Shown: positions 1 to 8,150 of the stretch, piece after piece | How positions within the stretch are numbered: the first letter of the stretch is position 1 | Layout: the number at the start of each line of letters is the position of its first letter | Assembly (NCBI GenBank): GCA_902825845.1 | Contig: CADECM010000013.1 | Span: 9,170-63,841, forward strand | Reading direction: 5' to 3' | DNA length: 54,672 nt | From: an uncultured beta proteobacterium | Lineage (GTDB): Bacteria > Pseudomonadota > Gammaproteobacteria > Burkholderiales > SG8-41 | The notes under the pieces: generated by a model | The model's database searches: none | The model's input: only the letters and a program-made list of their open reading frames with translations | Told to the model about the DNA's origin: nothing | Translations under genes and position numbers: made by a program

Positions 1-468
1 ACGCCCTACCCCATCCTGCTGGATCTGCGGCCGATTCATGAATTGCTGAATCCGATGAATTTCCCCGGCGAACCGGAGGTTTACGAAACCGTGCGCCGCA
101 ATCTGCAGCGCGCCGTTGCCGACTACCTCGGCCGGTACAACAGCGGCCTCAGCACGCAGACACTGCTGCCCGCGGTGGTTGCGCCACCGCCGCCCCCCGC
201 GGCCAAGATTCAGCGGCATACCTTCAACGACCCCAAGCTCGCCGGCTATTGGCTGGATTCCTGCGCAAGACATCGGGGCGACTGCCGCACGCATGAGGTG
301 ATCCATGAGTACTGCCGGCAAAAGGGCTTCGACAAGGCGGTCAAAAGCCATGCCGTCGCCTTCCCATTTCTGCACCAGAGCATGCGCATCAGGGACAACT
401 CCGTCTGCACCAACGCCGCAGGCATTTGCAGGCGAATGTCATCGATCACGTGCGAACGGCAGCGATGA
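1..468 (+). CDS. 3' end of a protein with a C-terminal Cys-rich domain (partial)
   Basis: The reading frame is open from the first base, so the true start lies outside the window. After a Pro-rich linker (PPPPPAAK) comes a domain with the spaced pattern LDxCxxHxxxC, EYCRQKGF, then VC, IC and ITCERQ at the end. From memory this resembles a small secreted-type cysteine domain of bacteria and plants with the pattern RLDxC, C, FCxxxGF, C, C, ITC, whose function is unknown to me. The stop at 466-468 lies 22 nt from the stop of the convergent Bug gene. I can give no enzymatic role. Confidence 0.6.
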   Translation, partial: TPYPILLDLRPIHELLNPMNFPGEPEVYETVRRNLQRAVADYLGRYNSGLSTQTLLPAVVAPPPPPAAKIQRHTFNDPKLAGYWLDSCARHRGDCRTHEVIHEYCRQKGFDKAVKSHAVAFPFLHQSMRIRDNSVCTNAAGICRRMSSITCERQR

Positions 469-490
469 TGGCCCGAAGAATCTCCGGCGC

Positions 491-1459
491 TTACTTGACC
501 ATGCCGATGTCTTTCATCAACTTGCCGTATTTGTCGTAGTCGGCTTTCAGACGCGCGTCAAACTGCGCGGGCGTCATGTACATCGGATAGAGTGTCGCAT
601 CCGTCAGCAACTTCACGATTTTCGGATCGGCCAGTGCCTGCTTGAGCAGGCCATTGAGCTTGTCGACTACCGCTGCCGGTGTTCCCGCCGGTGCAAAAGC
701 ACCCACCCAGGCCGTCCACTCAAAACCGGGTATTGATTCGCCGATGGTGGGTACGTCCGGGAATTGCGGCAGCCGTTCGCCCGAGCTGACACCCAACGCC
801 CGCAATTTCTTCGCCTGGATATGTCGAACGAACGCGCCGATGGTGCCAATGGTCGTCTGCACTTCTCCCGACAACAGCGCTATCGACAGCGGGCCGCCGC
901 CGCGATAGGGCACATGGTTGATCCTGGTGCCCGTCGCCGCGCGCAGCAGTTCCATGCCCAGGTGCACGTAGCTGCCATTGCCCGCAGAACCATAGTCGAG
1001 CTGGCCCGGCTGTTTTTTCGCGAGGGCGATCAGATCGCGGGTCGTTTTGACCGGCAGTGACGGATGCACGAGCAGCATGCCCACCTGCTTGGCGAGCGGC
1101 GTCACACCAATGAACGATTTCAGCGTGTCGTACGGCAGCTTGCCCTGGTACATGAACGCATTGGCGACATGCGTTGTCGACTGCACCATCAGCGTATAAC
1201 CGTCCGCATCGCTTTGCGCCACCATGGCTGCGCCGATGGTGCCGGCCGCGCCGCCGCGGTTGTCGATGATAAACTGCTGTCCGGTCAGTTCAGGCAGCTT
1301 GCGGAAAACGATACGCGCGGTGACGTCGTTGGACCCGCCGGGCGGGAACACCACCACGACACGCACCGGTTTGTCGGGATAGCCCTGGGCAAGGGTGCAC
1401 GCAGAGGCAAGCGCAATCGCCGGAGCCAGGAACAGCGAACGCATTCTGATGGGGGACAT
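491..1459 (-). CDS. Bug/TctC family periplasmic substrate-binding protein
   Basis: This is a 322-residue extracytoplasmic binding protein of the Bug (TctC) type, which typically captures carboxylates for tripartite tricarboxylate transporters. Family marks are visible in order: an N-terminal signal peptide ending near CTLAQG, YPDKPVRVVV, FPPGGSNDVTAR, a variant DNRGGAAGTIG loop, ADGYTLM, LVHPSLPVKT, VPYRGGGP, PDVPTIGES and a basic C-terminus. I chose the ATG at 1459 because a GAGGAG ribosome site lies 5 nt upstream and the signal peptide then starts correctly; a longer frame runs to 1507. No membrane subunits (TctA/TctB) are nearby, so the partner and ligand are unknown. Confidence 0.9.
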   Translation of the reverse strand: MSPIRMRSLFLAPAIALASACTLAQGYPDKPVRVVVVFPPGGSNDVTARIVFRKLPELTGQQFIIDNRGGAAGTIGAAMVAQSDADGYTLMVQSTTHVANAFMYQGKLPYDTLKSFIGVTPLAKQVGMLLVHPSLPVKTTRDLIALAKKQPGQLDYGSAGNGSYVHLGMELLRAATGTRINHVPYRGGGPLSIALLSGEVQTTIGTIGAFVRHIQAKKLRALGVSSGERLPQFPDVPTIGESIPGFEWTAWVGAFAPAGTPAAVVDKLNGLLKQALADPKIVKLLTDATLYPMYMTPAQFDARLKADYDKYGKLMKDIGMVK

Positions 1460-1765
1460 TTTTTCTCCTCGAAAGTTTGTCGGCACTTCAATCTGCGGGC
1501 ATGGCATCCATTGCCTGCCGCGTTTATGCGTTCATCTATACCATCTCACGATGTATGCCACCATGCGGGAAATTCCGCAGACGCTGCGCCCCCGCGCGCC
1601 GCCGATAACTACGTAAATTTCATTAGGCGATACAGCGCAAGGCGTCGTATATCAGACGATTGTTACGCTCGCAGTGACGGCATTCGATCATCTCGTGAGT
1701 GCCGCAAGCCGATGCTCGAATAACCCATCTGGCAGAGTCATTTGCCAAACGACGAGGAGTACGCT
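1460..1765. other. Divergent intergenic region without a recognised gene
   Basis: This 306-base gap separates the starts of two divergent Bug genes. It holds their ribosome-binding sites (CTCCTC at 1465-1470 for the minus gene, GAGGAG at 1754-1759 for the plus gene). Some promoter function is expected, but I could not settle on convincing -35/-10 pairs. No conserved small reading frame or hairpin terminator stood out. Confidence 0.5.
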
Positions 1766-2747
1766 GTGAATGACGCGCTGTGTAATTTCATTCGCCATGC
1801 GCTTTGTGCACTGATTGCGGGCACGGCAGGCGCGTTTAATGTCTGTGCCGAGCCCTACCCCACCGCACCAGTGTGCGTGATCGTTCCTTTCGGCGCCGGC
1901 GGCGGCAGCGATCTTGCGGCGCGCTTGCTGGCGAAGGAATTGTCCGAAGCGTTCAAGCACCCGTTAGGGGTGGAGAACCGGCCGGGCGCCGGCACGCTGA
2001 TCGGCGCCAAGGCGCTCTTGGACGCCACGCCCGATGGTCATACCATCATGATTTCCACCAGCAGCTGATTGTCGTCCGCCGCGTTGTCCTGCCAACCGGG
2101 TTTTGATCCGCTGAACGATATCGTTGCGATCGAGGCGTTTGGCTACACGCTGTTTGTTCTGGCGGTACATCCATCGCTGCCGGTGCGGACCACGCGTGAG
2201 CTGATGGCGTTGGCGCGCGCCAAGCCGGGCGAACTGGCCTATGGCCATCCGGGTACTGGCAGCATCACGCGGCTATCCATGGCGCTGCTGTTGCATAAGG
2301 CAAAGGTCAACATGCTGCCCCGTGCCATACAAAAGCGGCGGCGCCGTCATGCCGGACGTGCTGTCCGGGCGCACCCAGGCGATCCTCAGCGGCTTGGTGA
2401 ACGTGGTGCCACATTCCAAGAGCGGCAAGCCGCGTCTGCTCGGCATCAGTGTCGCGGAACGTTCCACTTTGATTCCCGACGTGCCGCCGATCCGCGACAC
2501 CGTGCGGGGCTACAGGGTTATATCCTGGTTCGGTGCGGCGGCGCCTAAAGGCACGCCGCAGGCCATTGCCACGCGACTTAACGCAACCATCAACACCATC
2601 ACCCAAAAGCCCGCGTTCCGGCGCAACGCCGAAGTGAAGGGCTTGATCATCACCAGCAGCACCATGAACGAAATCTCGTGCAAGGTTCGCAGTGATCACG
2701 CGCGCTGGCAAAAGCTCGCGCAGGAAGCCCGGCTGATGCACAAATGA
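1766..2747 (+). pseudogene. Decayed Bug/TctC substrate-binding protein gene
   Basis: The translation is clearly Bug-like: GTG start with GAGGAG upstream, signal peptide, VPFGAGGGSDLAAR, ENRPGAGTLIGA, PDGHTIM, then VHPSLPVRT and, near the end, IPDVPP. It carries two lesions. An in-frame TGA at 2066-2068 follows STSS, and the frame shifts near 2320, where the match moves from the frame ending RAIQ into the frame reading VPYKSGG. The C-terminal part runs on to the TGA at 2745-2747. Neither lesion falls at a redox cysteine, and with two lesions the gene is best called dead. A sequencing error could account for one of them but hardly both. Confidence 0.85.
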
Positions 2748-2857
2748 GGCGCCTAGGAATTAGCCCGCCAGATTCTTCCCCGCGCCCCATCGCTCGTCGG
2801 AACCTCGCCACGATTACGTGTCGAACGGTTACGAGGCAGATCCAAGCCTATCCAACC

Positions 2858-2886
2858 AAGTTATTGATTTATATAAATATTTAGTA
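2858..2886 (+). repeat. AT-rich dispersed element, copy 1
   Basis: AAGTTATTGATTTATATAAA and following bases lie upstream of the CIRCE promoter of rpoH. It matches the shared pattern TAASTWWTTGWTTTT (first base differs) described for the family. Confidence 0.55.
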
Positions 2887-2914
2887 ATGCTGCTTTGCGG
2901 AACTCCGCCCCGTA

Positions 2915-2941
2915 TTGGCACTCAAAGGGTAAGAGTGCTAA
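2915..2941 (+). promoter_or_regulatory. CIRCE operator (HrcA site) upstream of rpoH
   Basis: The sequence is TTGGCACTC, nine bases, then GAGTGCTAA. This matches the CIRCE consensus TTAGCACTC-N9-GAGTGCTAA at all but one base, with the exact spacer length. CIRCE is the binding site of the heat-shock repressor HrcA. The right arm ends 33 nt before the rpoH start codon, and the element overlaps the presumed promoter. Confidence 0.9.
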
Positions 2942-2944
2942 TAT
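2915..2944 (+). promoter_or_regulatory. Probable sigma-70 promoter of rpoH embedded in CIRCE
   Basis: TTGGCA at 2915-2920 serves as a -35 box and TAATAT at 2939-2944 as a -10 box, with an 18-nt spacer. Both hexamers overlap the CIRCE arms, so bound HrcA would block RNA polymerase directly. The start site is inferred, not shown. Confidence 0.65.
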
Positions 2945-2974
2945 ATTAACGGTAAGCTTTTATCGGGAGGCAAT

Positions 2975-3835
2975 ATGTCTGCATTGGCGTTACCCATCCC
3001 CTCCGCAGGGGGCAATCTGGATACCTATATTCAGTCGGTAAGCCGCTTTGCGTTCCTGACGCAGGAGCAGGAGACCGGGTACGCGCGACGCTATCGCGAT
3101 CACGGCGATCTGGATGCCGCGCGCGAACTGGTCGTGTCGCACCTGCGCGTGGTGGTCGCGGTGGCGCGCGGCTACATGGGCTATGGTTTACCACAGTCCG
3201 ACCTGATCCAGGAAGGCAATATCGGCCTGATGAAGGCCGTCAAGCGCTTCGATCCGGAGCGCGGCGTGCGGCTGGTGTCTTTTGCCGTCCACTGGATACG
3301 CGCGGAAATGCACGAATACATCCTGCGCAACTGGCGCATCGTAAAAATCGCCACCACCAAGGCGCAGCGCAAACTGTTCTTTAACCTTCGCAGCATGAAG
3401 CCCGGCCTCAATACACTGGGCAGCGAGGAAGTGAAGTCCATCGCCAAACAGCTGGGCGTAAAAGACGAGGAAGTGGTCGAGATGGAAACCCGTCTCGGCG
3501 GACAGGATGTCGCGCTCGAACCCGGCGGCACGGACGATGAAGAGTCCTACAGTCCGATCGCCTACCTTGCGTCTGACGAGGCGGAACCAGTTGCGGTGAT
3601 CGAACAGGAAGAAAATGCGCGTTTGCGCGGCGAAGGTCTGCAACAGGCGCTGGGCAGTCTCGACCCGCGCAGCCGCCGCATCATCGAGGCGCGCTGGCTC
3701 ACCGAAAAGGATCCTGCGACGCTGCACGACCTGGCGGATGAATTCGGCGTTTCCGCCGAGCGCATACGCCAGATCGAAAACAAGGCGCTGGGCAGAATGA
3801 AAGTTTCGATGGCCGATCTGGGCGCGGCGAACTGA
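2975..3835 (+). CDS. rpoH: RNA polymerase heat-shock sigma factor RpoH (sigma-32)
   Basis: This 286-residue group 3 sigma factor directs RNA polymerase to heat-shock promoters. Region 2 is seen as ELVVSHLRVVVAVAR, DLIQEGNIGLMKAVKRFDP and FAVHWIRAEMHEYILRNW. The diagnostic RpoH box QRKLFFNLR follows, and region 4 ends with VSAERIRQIENKALGRMK. The length matches the family. The ATG at 2975 has GGGAGG 6-7 nt upstream. The gene stands alone, between a CIRCE-bearing promoter and a strong intrinsic terminator, so the heat-shock sigma factor itself appears to be controlled by HrcA. Confidence 0.96.
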   Translation: MSALALPIPSAGGNLDTYIQSVSRFAFLTQEQETGYARRYRDHGDLDAARELVVSHLRVVVAVARGYMGYGLPQSDLIQEGNIGLMKAVKRFDPERGVRLVSFAVHWIRAEMHEYILRNWRIVKIATTKAQRKLFFNLRSMKPGLNTLGSEEVKSIAKQLGVKDEEVVEMETRLGGQDVALEPGGTDDEESYSPIAYLASDEAEPVAVIEQEENARLRGEGLQQALGSLDPRSRRIIEARWLTEKDPATLHDLADEFGVSAERIRQIENKALGRMKVSMADLGAAN

Positions 3836-3860
3836 AGCGGGAACCGCAGCCGGCGTGTGC

Positions 3861-3890
3861 AAAAAATCCCGGCGCAGCCGGGATTTTTTT
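3861..3890 (+). terminator. Intrinsic terminator of rpoH
   Basis: A run of A, then ATCCCGGC, a GCA loop, GCCGGGAT and seven T residues form a perfect stem with a U tract 25 nt after the rpoH stop. The A run on the other side means it could also end transcription of the convergent fmdB-type gene. Confidence 0.92.
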
Positions 3891-3913
3891 CATCAGCGAA
3901 ACACCGGCCTCAC

Positions 3914-4147
3914 TCACTCAAACTGACACGCGCCTGGGCCGCCCGGATGCCCGCAACTGCCACACGGGCCAGAGGCGAACGCAGGCATGGCCGTGGACGA
4001 CGCGCCGGTCGATACCGCGAATCCAGAAAGTTTTTTGTGCAATGCGCCGCCGTGACACGACGGACATTCGGGCGCGGGCGAGGACGCGCGCACCAGCGTT
4101 TCGAATTCCGTGCCGCAATCGCGGCAGGCATACTCATATATCGGCAT
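3914..4147 (-). CDS. FmdB family zinc-ribbon protein
   Basis: A 77-residue protein that starts MPIYEYAC, typical of the FmdB/putative regulatory zinc-ribbon family. Two CxxC knuckles (CRDC and CPSC) can bind one zinc ion, and the phrase GTEFETLV lies between them as in other members. The Gly/Pro-rich tail adds a third pair, CGSC, plus a final Cys. Family members are small and of uncertain role; a regulatory link to formamidase gave the name. It ends close to the rpoH terminator and is downstream of the OsmC-like gene on the same strand. Confidence 0.88.
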   Translation of the reverse strand: MPIYEYACRDCGTEFETLVRASSPAPECPSCHGGALHKKLSGFAVSTGASSTAMPAFASGPCGSCGHPGGPGACQFE

Positions 4148-4240
4148 GATCTGAAGACCTCACGGTGGAAACCATTGACCGCTGAAATTATAAAATCAGC
4201 GCAGCGCAATCGCCAGTACCGGACCGCCTGATAACCGTGG

Positions 4241-4804
4241 CTAACCGGTAATCCCTGCGATTTCGCGCGAGACGCCGTTGACTTCGACCTGGCTCTTAAG
4301 AGGAACACTGGCGCGGATCATGGTCTCGGCAAAGCATCCGCGCTTGGCATTGCGAATCAGCTTGTCGACCTGTTCCTGATTGTCCTCGTCGGTTTCCACG
4401 CGCAGCAGCACCCGTGTTTCGGTGCAGCCCGACTCGACCGTGCCTTTGAGCACCGAGCCTTTGAGAAAGTAATCCATTTCGACGCGGCAACTGGCCTGAC
4501 TGAACTTCAGCTTCATCATGTGCGCGTACCGCGCAAGCTGGGTCAGTAGTCAGAAGCCGACGCCCATCGCCAGGTAGGTCAGCGGCTGCGGATGCTCGCC
4601 TTTGCCGCCCAGTCGTGGCGGCTCGTCGCACAGCACCTCGAATTTGTCGTCGCGGCCAACCTTGACCTGGCCTTCCATGCCGAAGGTTTGCGTCTCCGCC
4701 CACTTGGTCGAAATCTGTCCGCGCGGGTCCAGTTCGGGCTTGTCGATCACCCGCTGGCCCGGCACGGCGCTGTGATCCTGCGCCCGTATCGGTCCTGTTT
4801 CCAT
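4241..4804 (-). CDS. OsmC-like peroxidase with in-frame TGA at the redox Cys: putative selenoprotein
   Basis: Read through one TGA (4550-4552), this is a full-length 187-residue OsmC/Ohr-type protein. Before the TGA: MEGQVKVGRDD, CDEPPRLGGKGEHP and PLTYLAMGVGF. After it, in the same frame: LLTQLARYAH, then VETDEDNQEQ and KRGCFAET. OsmC proteins reduce organic hydroperoxides with two cysteines. In this subfamily the first sits in the helix after GVGF, which is residue 85 here and is coded by TGA; the second is Cys157. A hairpin follows the TGA (see 4521-4549). Start: ATG 4804 with GAGGGGG upstream. Alternative reading: a pseudogene with one nonsense mutation. The preserved family residues over 102 downstream codons and the exact Cys position favour selenocysteine. 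Confidence 0.75.
4521..4549 (-). promoter_or_regulatory. SECIS-like hairpin in the OsmC-like gene
   Basis: On the minus strand, after the TGA and 14 nt, TGCGC and GCGCA pair around the loop GGTAC. A sixth G-C pair may close it further to loop GTA. The loop begins about 19 nt after the UGA, and a G is at its start. Bacterial SECIS elements are known as stem-loops right after the UGA with one or two G residues in a small apical loop at this distance. The fold was done by eye. Confidence 0.6.
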
Positions 4805-4818
4805 GGCACTGACCCCCT

Positions 4819-4855
4819 CATAAAAGTTGTTTAAAATCATATGTTTATAAATATT
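4819..4855 (-). repeat. AT-rich dispersed element, copy 2
   Basis: Read on the minus strand it has ATATTTATAAACATATGATT, then TTAAACAAC. It lies between the divergent OsmC-like and AhpD-like genes and may contribute promoter sequence. Weakest match of the inter-gene copies. Confidence 0.5.
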
Positions 4856-5046
4856 CGCCAAAATACGCCACGGCGTTTTCCGTCGCGATGAAGCAACAGC
4901 GCGCGACAGTTGCACATTTTGGCACGGAGTGGCGCAGGACCGGTACTCATGCGGCAGCGCCTTCATCGATGCCTTGACCCCGGCCAAACACGCACGCAAA
5001 CTGCACGCGCCGTTACCCGCCGCCCCCCATCAATGAAAGGAATGAC

Positions 5047-5673
5047 ATGGCCCGTCTGCCCCTTGTGCAGGATGACAATGCCCCCGAGGAAGTACGCGCC
5101 GCGTTCGAGGCTGCCAACCGTTTCAACGGCCGCGTCGCCAACTCCATGCGCATGTATGCGCACTCGCCCGGAATCCTCAAGTTCCTGCTGCCGCTGCAGG
5201 CGGTGCTGCAAAAGGACGGCCTCGGCTGCAAGCTGGACGCGAAAACGCGCGCACTGGCGATGATCAAGGTGTCGGCACTGAACGAGTGTCAATATTGAAT
5301 CAAGCACAATCGCCTGGTTGGGCGATCCACCGGCTGGAGCGAGGAACAACTCGACGCCCTCAGCGGCGACGGCTATGCCGACAGCCCGCTGTTCGGTGAG
5401 CGCGAAAAGGCCGTCATACGCTGGGCCGAACTGGTTACCTGGAACAAGGCGCGCTACGACGACGACGCGTTCGGGCAGCTCGCAAAACATTTTGACAGTA
5501 CCGAAATCGTCGAACTCACCACAGTGGCCGCGTTTCGCGGACTGATGAATCGCTTCATGGATTCACTGCACATCGAACTCGAAGGTCCCGAGCTGCAGGC
5601 GCGCGGTGGCCGCGCCGGTGCCAGTCGCGAAGACCTGCATGCGTACGTCGCGAATCTCGTGAATCTGATTTAG
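5047..5673 (+). CDS. AhpD-like (carboxymuconolactone decarboxylase family) protein with CxxU: putative selenoprotein
   Basis: Read through a TGA at 5296-5298, this is a 208-residue AhpD/CMD-family protein. The active-site stretch reads SALNECQY, TGA, IKHNRLVGR, so the family motif E-C-x-x-C-x-x-H appears as Glu80, Cys81, Sec84, His87. The second half keeps family features (GWSEEQLDAL, GEREKAVIRWAELVT, EIVELTTVAAFRG). AhpD-type proteins use the CxxC thiols to transfer electrons to peroxidases or to reduce peroxide. Start: ATG 5047, with AAGGA 5 nt upstream. A SECIS-like hairpin follows. The stop (5671-5673) lies one base from the stop of the convergent SCO gene. Stopping at 5298 would cut the protein inside its active site. 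Confidence 0.82.
5299..5326 (+). promoter_or_regulatory. SECIS-like hairpin in the AhpD-like gene
   Basis: Ten bases after the TGA, ATCGCC (5309-5314) pairs perfectly with GGCGAT (5321-5326) around the six-base loop TGGTTG. The loop begins 16 nt after the UGA and carries GG at its second and third positions. This fits the known layout of bacterial SECIS elements bound by SelB. The fold was done by eye; free energy was not computed. Confidence 0.7.
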
Positions 5674-5674
5674 C

Positions 5675-6265
5675 TCAGGTCACCGGCTTCAGCAGCGTCC
5701 GGATATCGGCCACCAGCGCGGATGCGGCCACCCCATGTTGCCCGAACAGTCGTAGCCGTCCCTGTGGATCGACAACAAACGTGCCCGCTGAATGATCCAC
5801 GCTGTAGCCACCGTTCTTCGTCGGCTGCTTTTGCACGAAAATCTTGAATTCCTTGGTGGCGCGCGCAGTCGCAGCAGCATCCCCGTGCAGGCCCAGAAAC
5901 GTCGGGTTAAACGCGGTGACGTATTGCCGCAGCAGCTCGGGCGTATCGCGTTCCGGGTCCACGGTGACGAACAGCACCTGCACCCGCTCGCCGTCGGCAC
6001 CAAGCTCCTTCACCACCTTGGCCATCTCCGCAAGCGTGGTCGGACACACATCGGGACATTGCGTAAAACCGAAAAAGATCACCACGACCTTGCTCTTGAA
6101 ATCGTCAAGCGTGCGCGCCTTGCCGGTGTGATCCGTGAGTGCCAGCGCTTTGCCGAAGGGCGCGCCGGTCACGTCGGTCAGTTGGAATTTGGGCCCCGAC
6201 GGCTGTCCGCAGCCAGCCGCAAAAAGCATCAAAGGGATCAGAACCGCGACAACAAGGGCGCGCAT
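5675..6265 (-). CDS. SCO1/SenC family copper chaperone for cytochrome c oxidase
   Basis: This 196-residue lipoprotein delivers copper to the CuA centre of oxidase subunit II. A lipobox (LFAAGC, Cys19) anchors it to the membrane. The thioredoxin-like domain carries the copper ligands Cys70 and Cys74 in TQCPDVCP and His158 in SVDHSAG. It is the last gene of the ctaA-ctaB-SCO run on the minus strand, five bases after heme O synthase, which supports an oxidase-assembly role. Start at ATG 6265. Confidence 0.94.
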   Translation of the reverse strand: MRALVVAVLIPLMLFAAGCGQPSGPKFQLTDVTGAPFGKALALTDHTGKARTLDDFKSKVVVIFFGFTQCPDVCPTTLAEMAKVVKELGADGERVQVLFVTVDPERDTPELLRQYVTAFNPTFLGLHGDAAATARATKEFKIFVQKQPTKNGGYSVDHSAGTFVVDPQGRLRLFGQHGVAASALVADIRTLLKPVT

Positions 6266-6270
6266 GGGCG

Positions 6271-7170
6271 CTACAGGGTAATGCGGAAATAGTGATCGAT
6301 CAGCAACGCGGCAAACAGTGCCGTGAGATAAATGATCGAATAGCGAAACGTCTGCCGTGCCAGCCGGTCGCTGTAATCGCGGTATATGCGTATCGCGTAC
6401 ACCATGAACCCTGCGCCCAGCGCCAGCGCGCTGGCCAGATAGATCAGGCCGGACAGCTTTACCGCGAACGGCAGTACCGAACAGGCGACAAGAATAATGG
6501 TGTAGAGCAGCACCTGCAGGCGCGTGAATTTCTCACCGTGGGTGACCGGCAGCATCGGCACGCCGGCCTTGGCGTATTCCTCGCGCCGATACAGCGCGAG
6601 CGCCCAGAAATGCGGCGGTGTCCACGCAAAAATAATCAGGAACAGGGTGAGCGCTTCGGCCGTCACGTCACCGGTCATCGCCGCCCAACCCAGCACCGGC
6701 GGCATCGCGCCCGAGGCGCCGCCAATGACGATATTCTGTGGCGTCAGCGGCTTGAGAATCACCGTGTAAATCACGGCATAGCCGACAAAGGTGGCCAGCG
6801 TCAGCCACATGGTCAGCGCGTTGACCCAGTGATACAGCATGGCCATGCCGACGCCGCCGACGACGCCGGCAAACACCAGCGTTTGCAGCGAAGTGAGTTG
6901 CCCGCGCGGCAGCGGCCGCGCGCGCGTGCGCGCCATCACCGCATCGATTTTTTGCTCCACCAGACAATTCATCGCCGCCGCCGCGCCCGCCACCAGCGCA
7001 ATCCCCGCCGTGCCGGCGAGAAACGGCTGCAACGCGACCATGCCGGGCACGGCAAGCAACATGCCGATGACCGCGGTAAACACGATCAGTGATACCACCC
7101 GCGGCTTGGTCAGTTGCAGGAACTGATACAGGCGCGAGCCAGTGGGAACATTCGCGGTGACAGAGGACAT
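6271..7170 (-). CDS. ctaB: Protoheme IX farnesyltransferase (heme O synthase)
   Basis: A 299-residue UbiA-superfamily membrane enzyme that adds a farnesyl chain to heme B to give heme O. The first prenyl-diphosphate motif appears as [21 protein letters not shown], split by the usual Asp/Arg residues; several hydrophobic helices follow, and the second conserved loop has [13 protein letters not shown]. The start codon overlaps the heme A synthase stop by one base at 7170, so the two are translationally coupled. Confidence 0.95.
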   Translation of the reverse strand: MSSVTANVPTGSRLYQFLQLTKPRVVSLIVFTAVIGMLLAVPGMVALQPFLAGTAGIALVAGAAAAMNCLVEQKIDAVMARTRARPLPRGQLTSLQTLVFAGVVGGVGMAMLYHWVNALTMWLTLATFVGYAVIYTVILKPLTPQNIVIGGASGAMPPVLGWAAMTGDVTAEALTLFLIIFAWTPPHFWALALYRREEYAKAGVPMLPVTHGEKFTRLQVLLYTIILVACSVLPFAVKLSGLIYLASALALGAGFMVYAIRIYRDYSDRLARQTFRYSIIYLTALFAALLIDHYFRITL

Positions 7171-8150
7171 TACCAGCGGGACCTGACGGAAAGGGCGAAG
7201 TTTAGCACCACCAGTATCACCAGCAAAAGTGCCGCGCCCGCGTTGTGCGCGACGGCCACCGGCAGTTTAAGGCCTGTGACAATATTGCTGATGCCGAGCA
7301 CCACCTGCAGGGTCAATAAGCCGGCCAGCGTGATGACGATGCCGCGCAGTTCACGCACGCGCAAGGCCATCAGCGCCAACGCGGCCAGATACAGCGTCAC
7401 CACCACCGCGCCGACGCGATGCGTCCAGTGAATTGCGGTCAGCGCGTCGTAGCTCAGCTTCTCGCCAGCGGCGGTCTGGCCCAGTTCACGCAGCAGTTGA
7501 AAGCCATGGCGGAAATCCATTTGCGGCATCCATTCGCCGTGGCACGTCGGCAGATCGATACACGCCAGCGCCGCGTAATTGGCGCTTACCCAGCCGCCAA
7601 GCGCGATTTGCACCACCAGCAGCGCCAGTCCCAACGCTGCCCAGGGCCGCAAATGCGCCGCGCGTACTGCGCGCCATTGCAACTGCCGCGATGCCAGCCA
7701 CGCCAGCAGGGCCAGCGTCGCCATGCCGCCGAGCAGGTGGAGCGTCACGATCACCGGCTTGAGCAACAGTGTCACCGTCCACATGCCCAGCGCGGCCTGA
7801 AATATCACCAGCAGCAGCAGCGTGCTGGCCAGCCACGGCGATTGTTCACGCCGCACCGCCTTGCGCCACGCCATGACCGCGATGCCGAGAATCAGCAGCC
7901 CCAGCGTACCGGCGAGATAGCGGTGCGACATTTCGTGCCACGCCTTTTGCAGCGACACCGGCCCATGCGTGCCGCCTTGTTCCGCTACAGCCTGCGCGAT
8001 GGCCTGTGCCGCGTGTATCGGCGTGGCTTTGCCATAGCAACCGGGCCAATCGGGACATCCGAGCCCGGCATCCGTCAGCCGTACGAAGGCGCCGACCACG
8101 ACAACCATAAAAGTGAACGCCGCGGTAATAAAAATAGTCTTTGAAAACAT
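7170..8150 (-). CDS. ctaA: Heme A synthase (CtaA/COX15 type)
   Basis: A 326-residue integral membrane protein that oxidises the C8 methyl of heme O to make heme A for the aa3 oxidase. Visible features: TM segments throughout, an early [17 protein letters not shown] loop (first Cys pair, split here for length), [15 protein letters not shown] and the late IHWTHRVGA with conserved His. The ATG at 8150 has no Shine-Dalgarno sequence and lies inside an AT-rich repeat; it is 14 nt after the preceding stop. Confidence 0.94.
   Translation of the reverse strand: MFSKTIFITAAFTFMVVVVGAFVRLTDAGLGCPDWPGCYGKATPIHAAQAIAQAVAEQGGTHGPVSLQKAWHEMSHRYLAGTLGLLILGIAVMAWRKAVRREQSPWLASTLLLLVIFQAALGMWTVTLLLKPVIVTLHLLGGMATLALLAWLASRQLQWRAVRAAHLRPWAALGLALLVVQIALGGWVSANYAALACIDLPTCHGEWMPQMDFRHGFQLLRELGQTAAGEKLSYDALTAIHWTHRVGAVVVTLYLAALALMALRVRELRGIVITLAGLLTLQVVLGISNIVTGLKLPVAVAHNAGAALLLVILVVLNFALSVRSRW

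Noticed and set aside
2066..2068. In-frame TGA in a Bug gene as a third selenocysteine codon
   Set aside because: It follows STSS, where the family has no cysteine, and the gene also carries a frameshift; no good hairpin follows.
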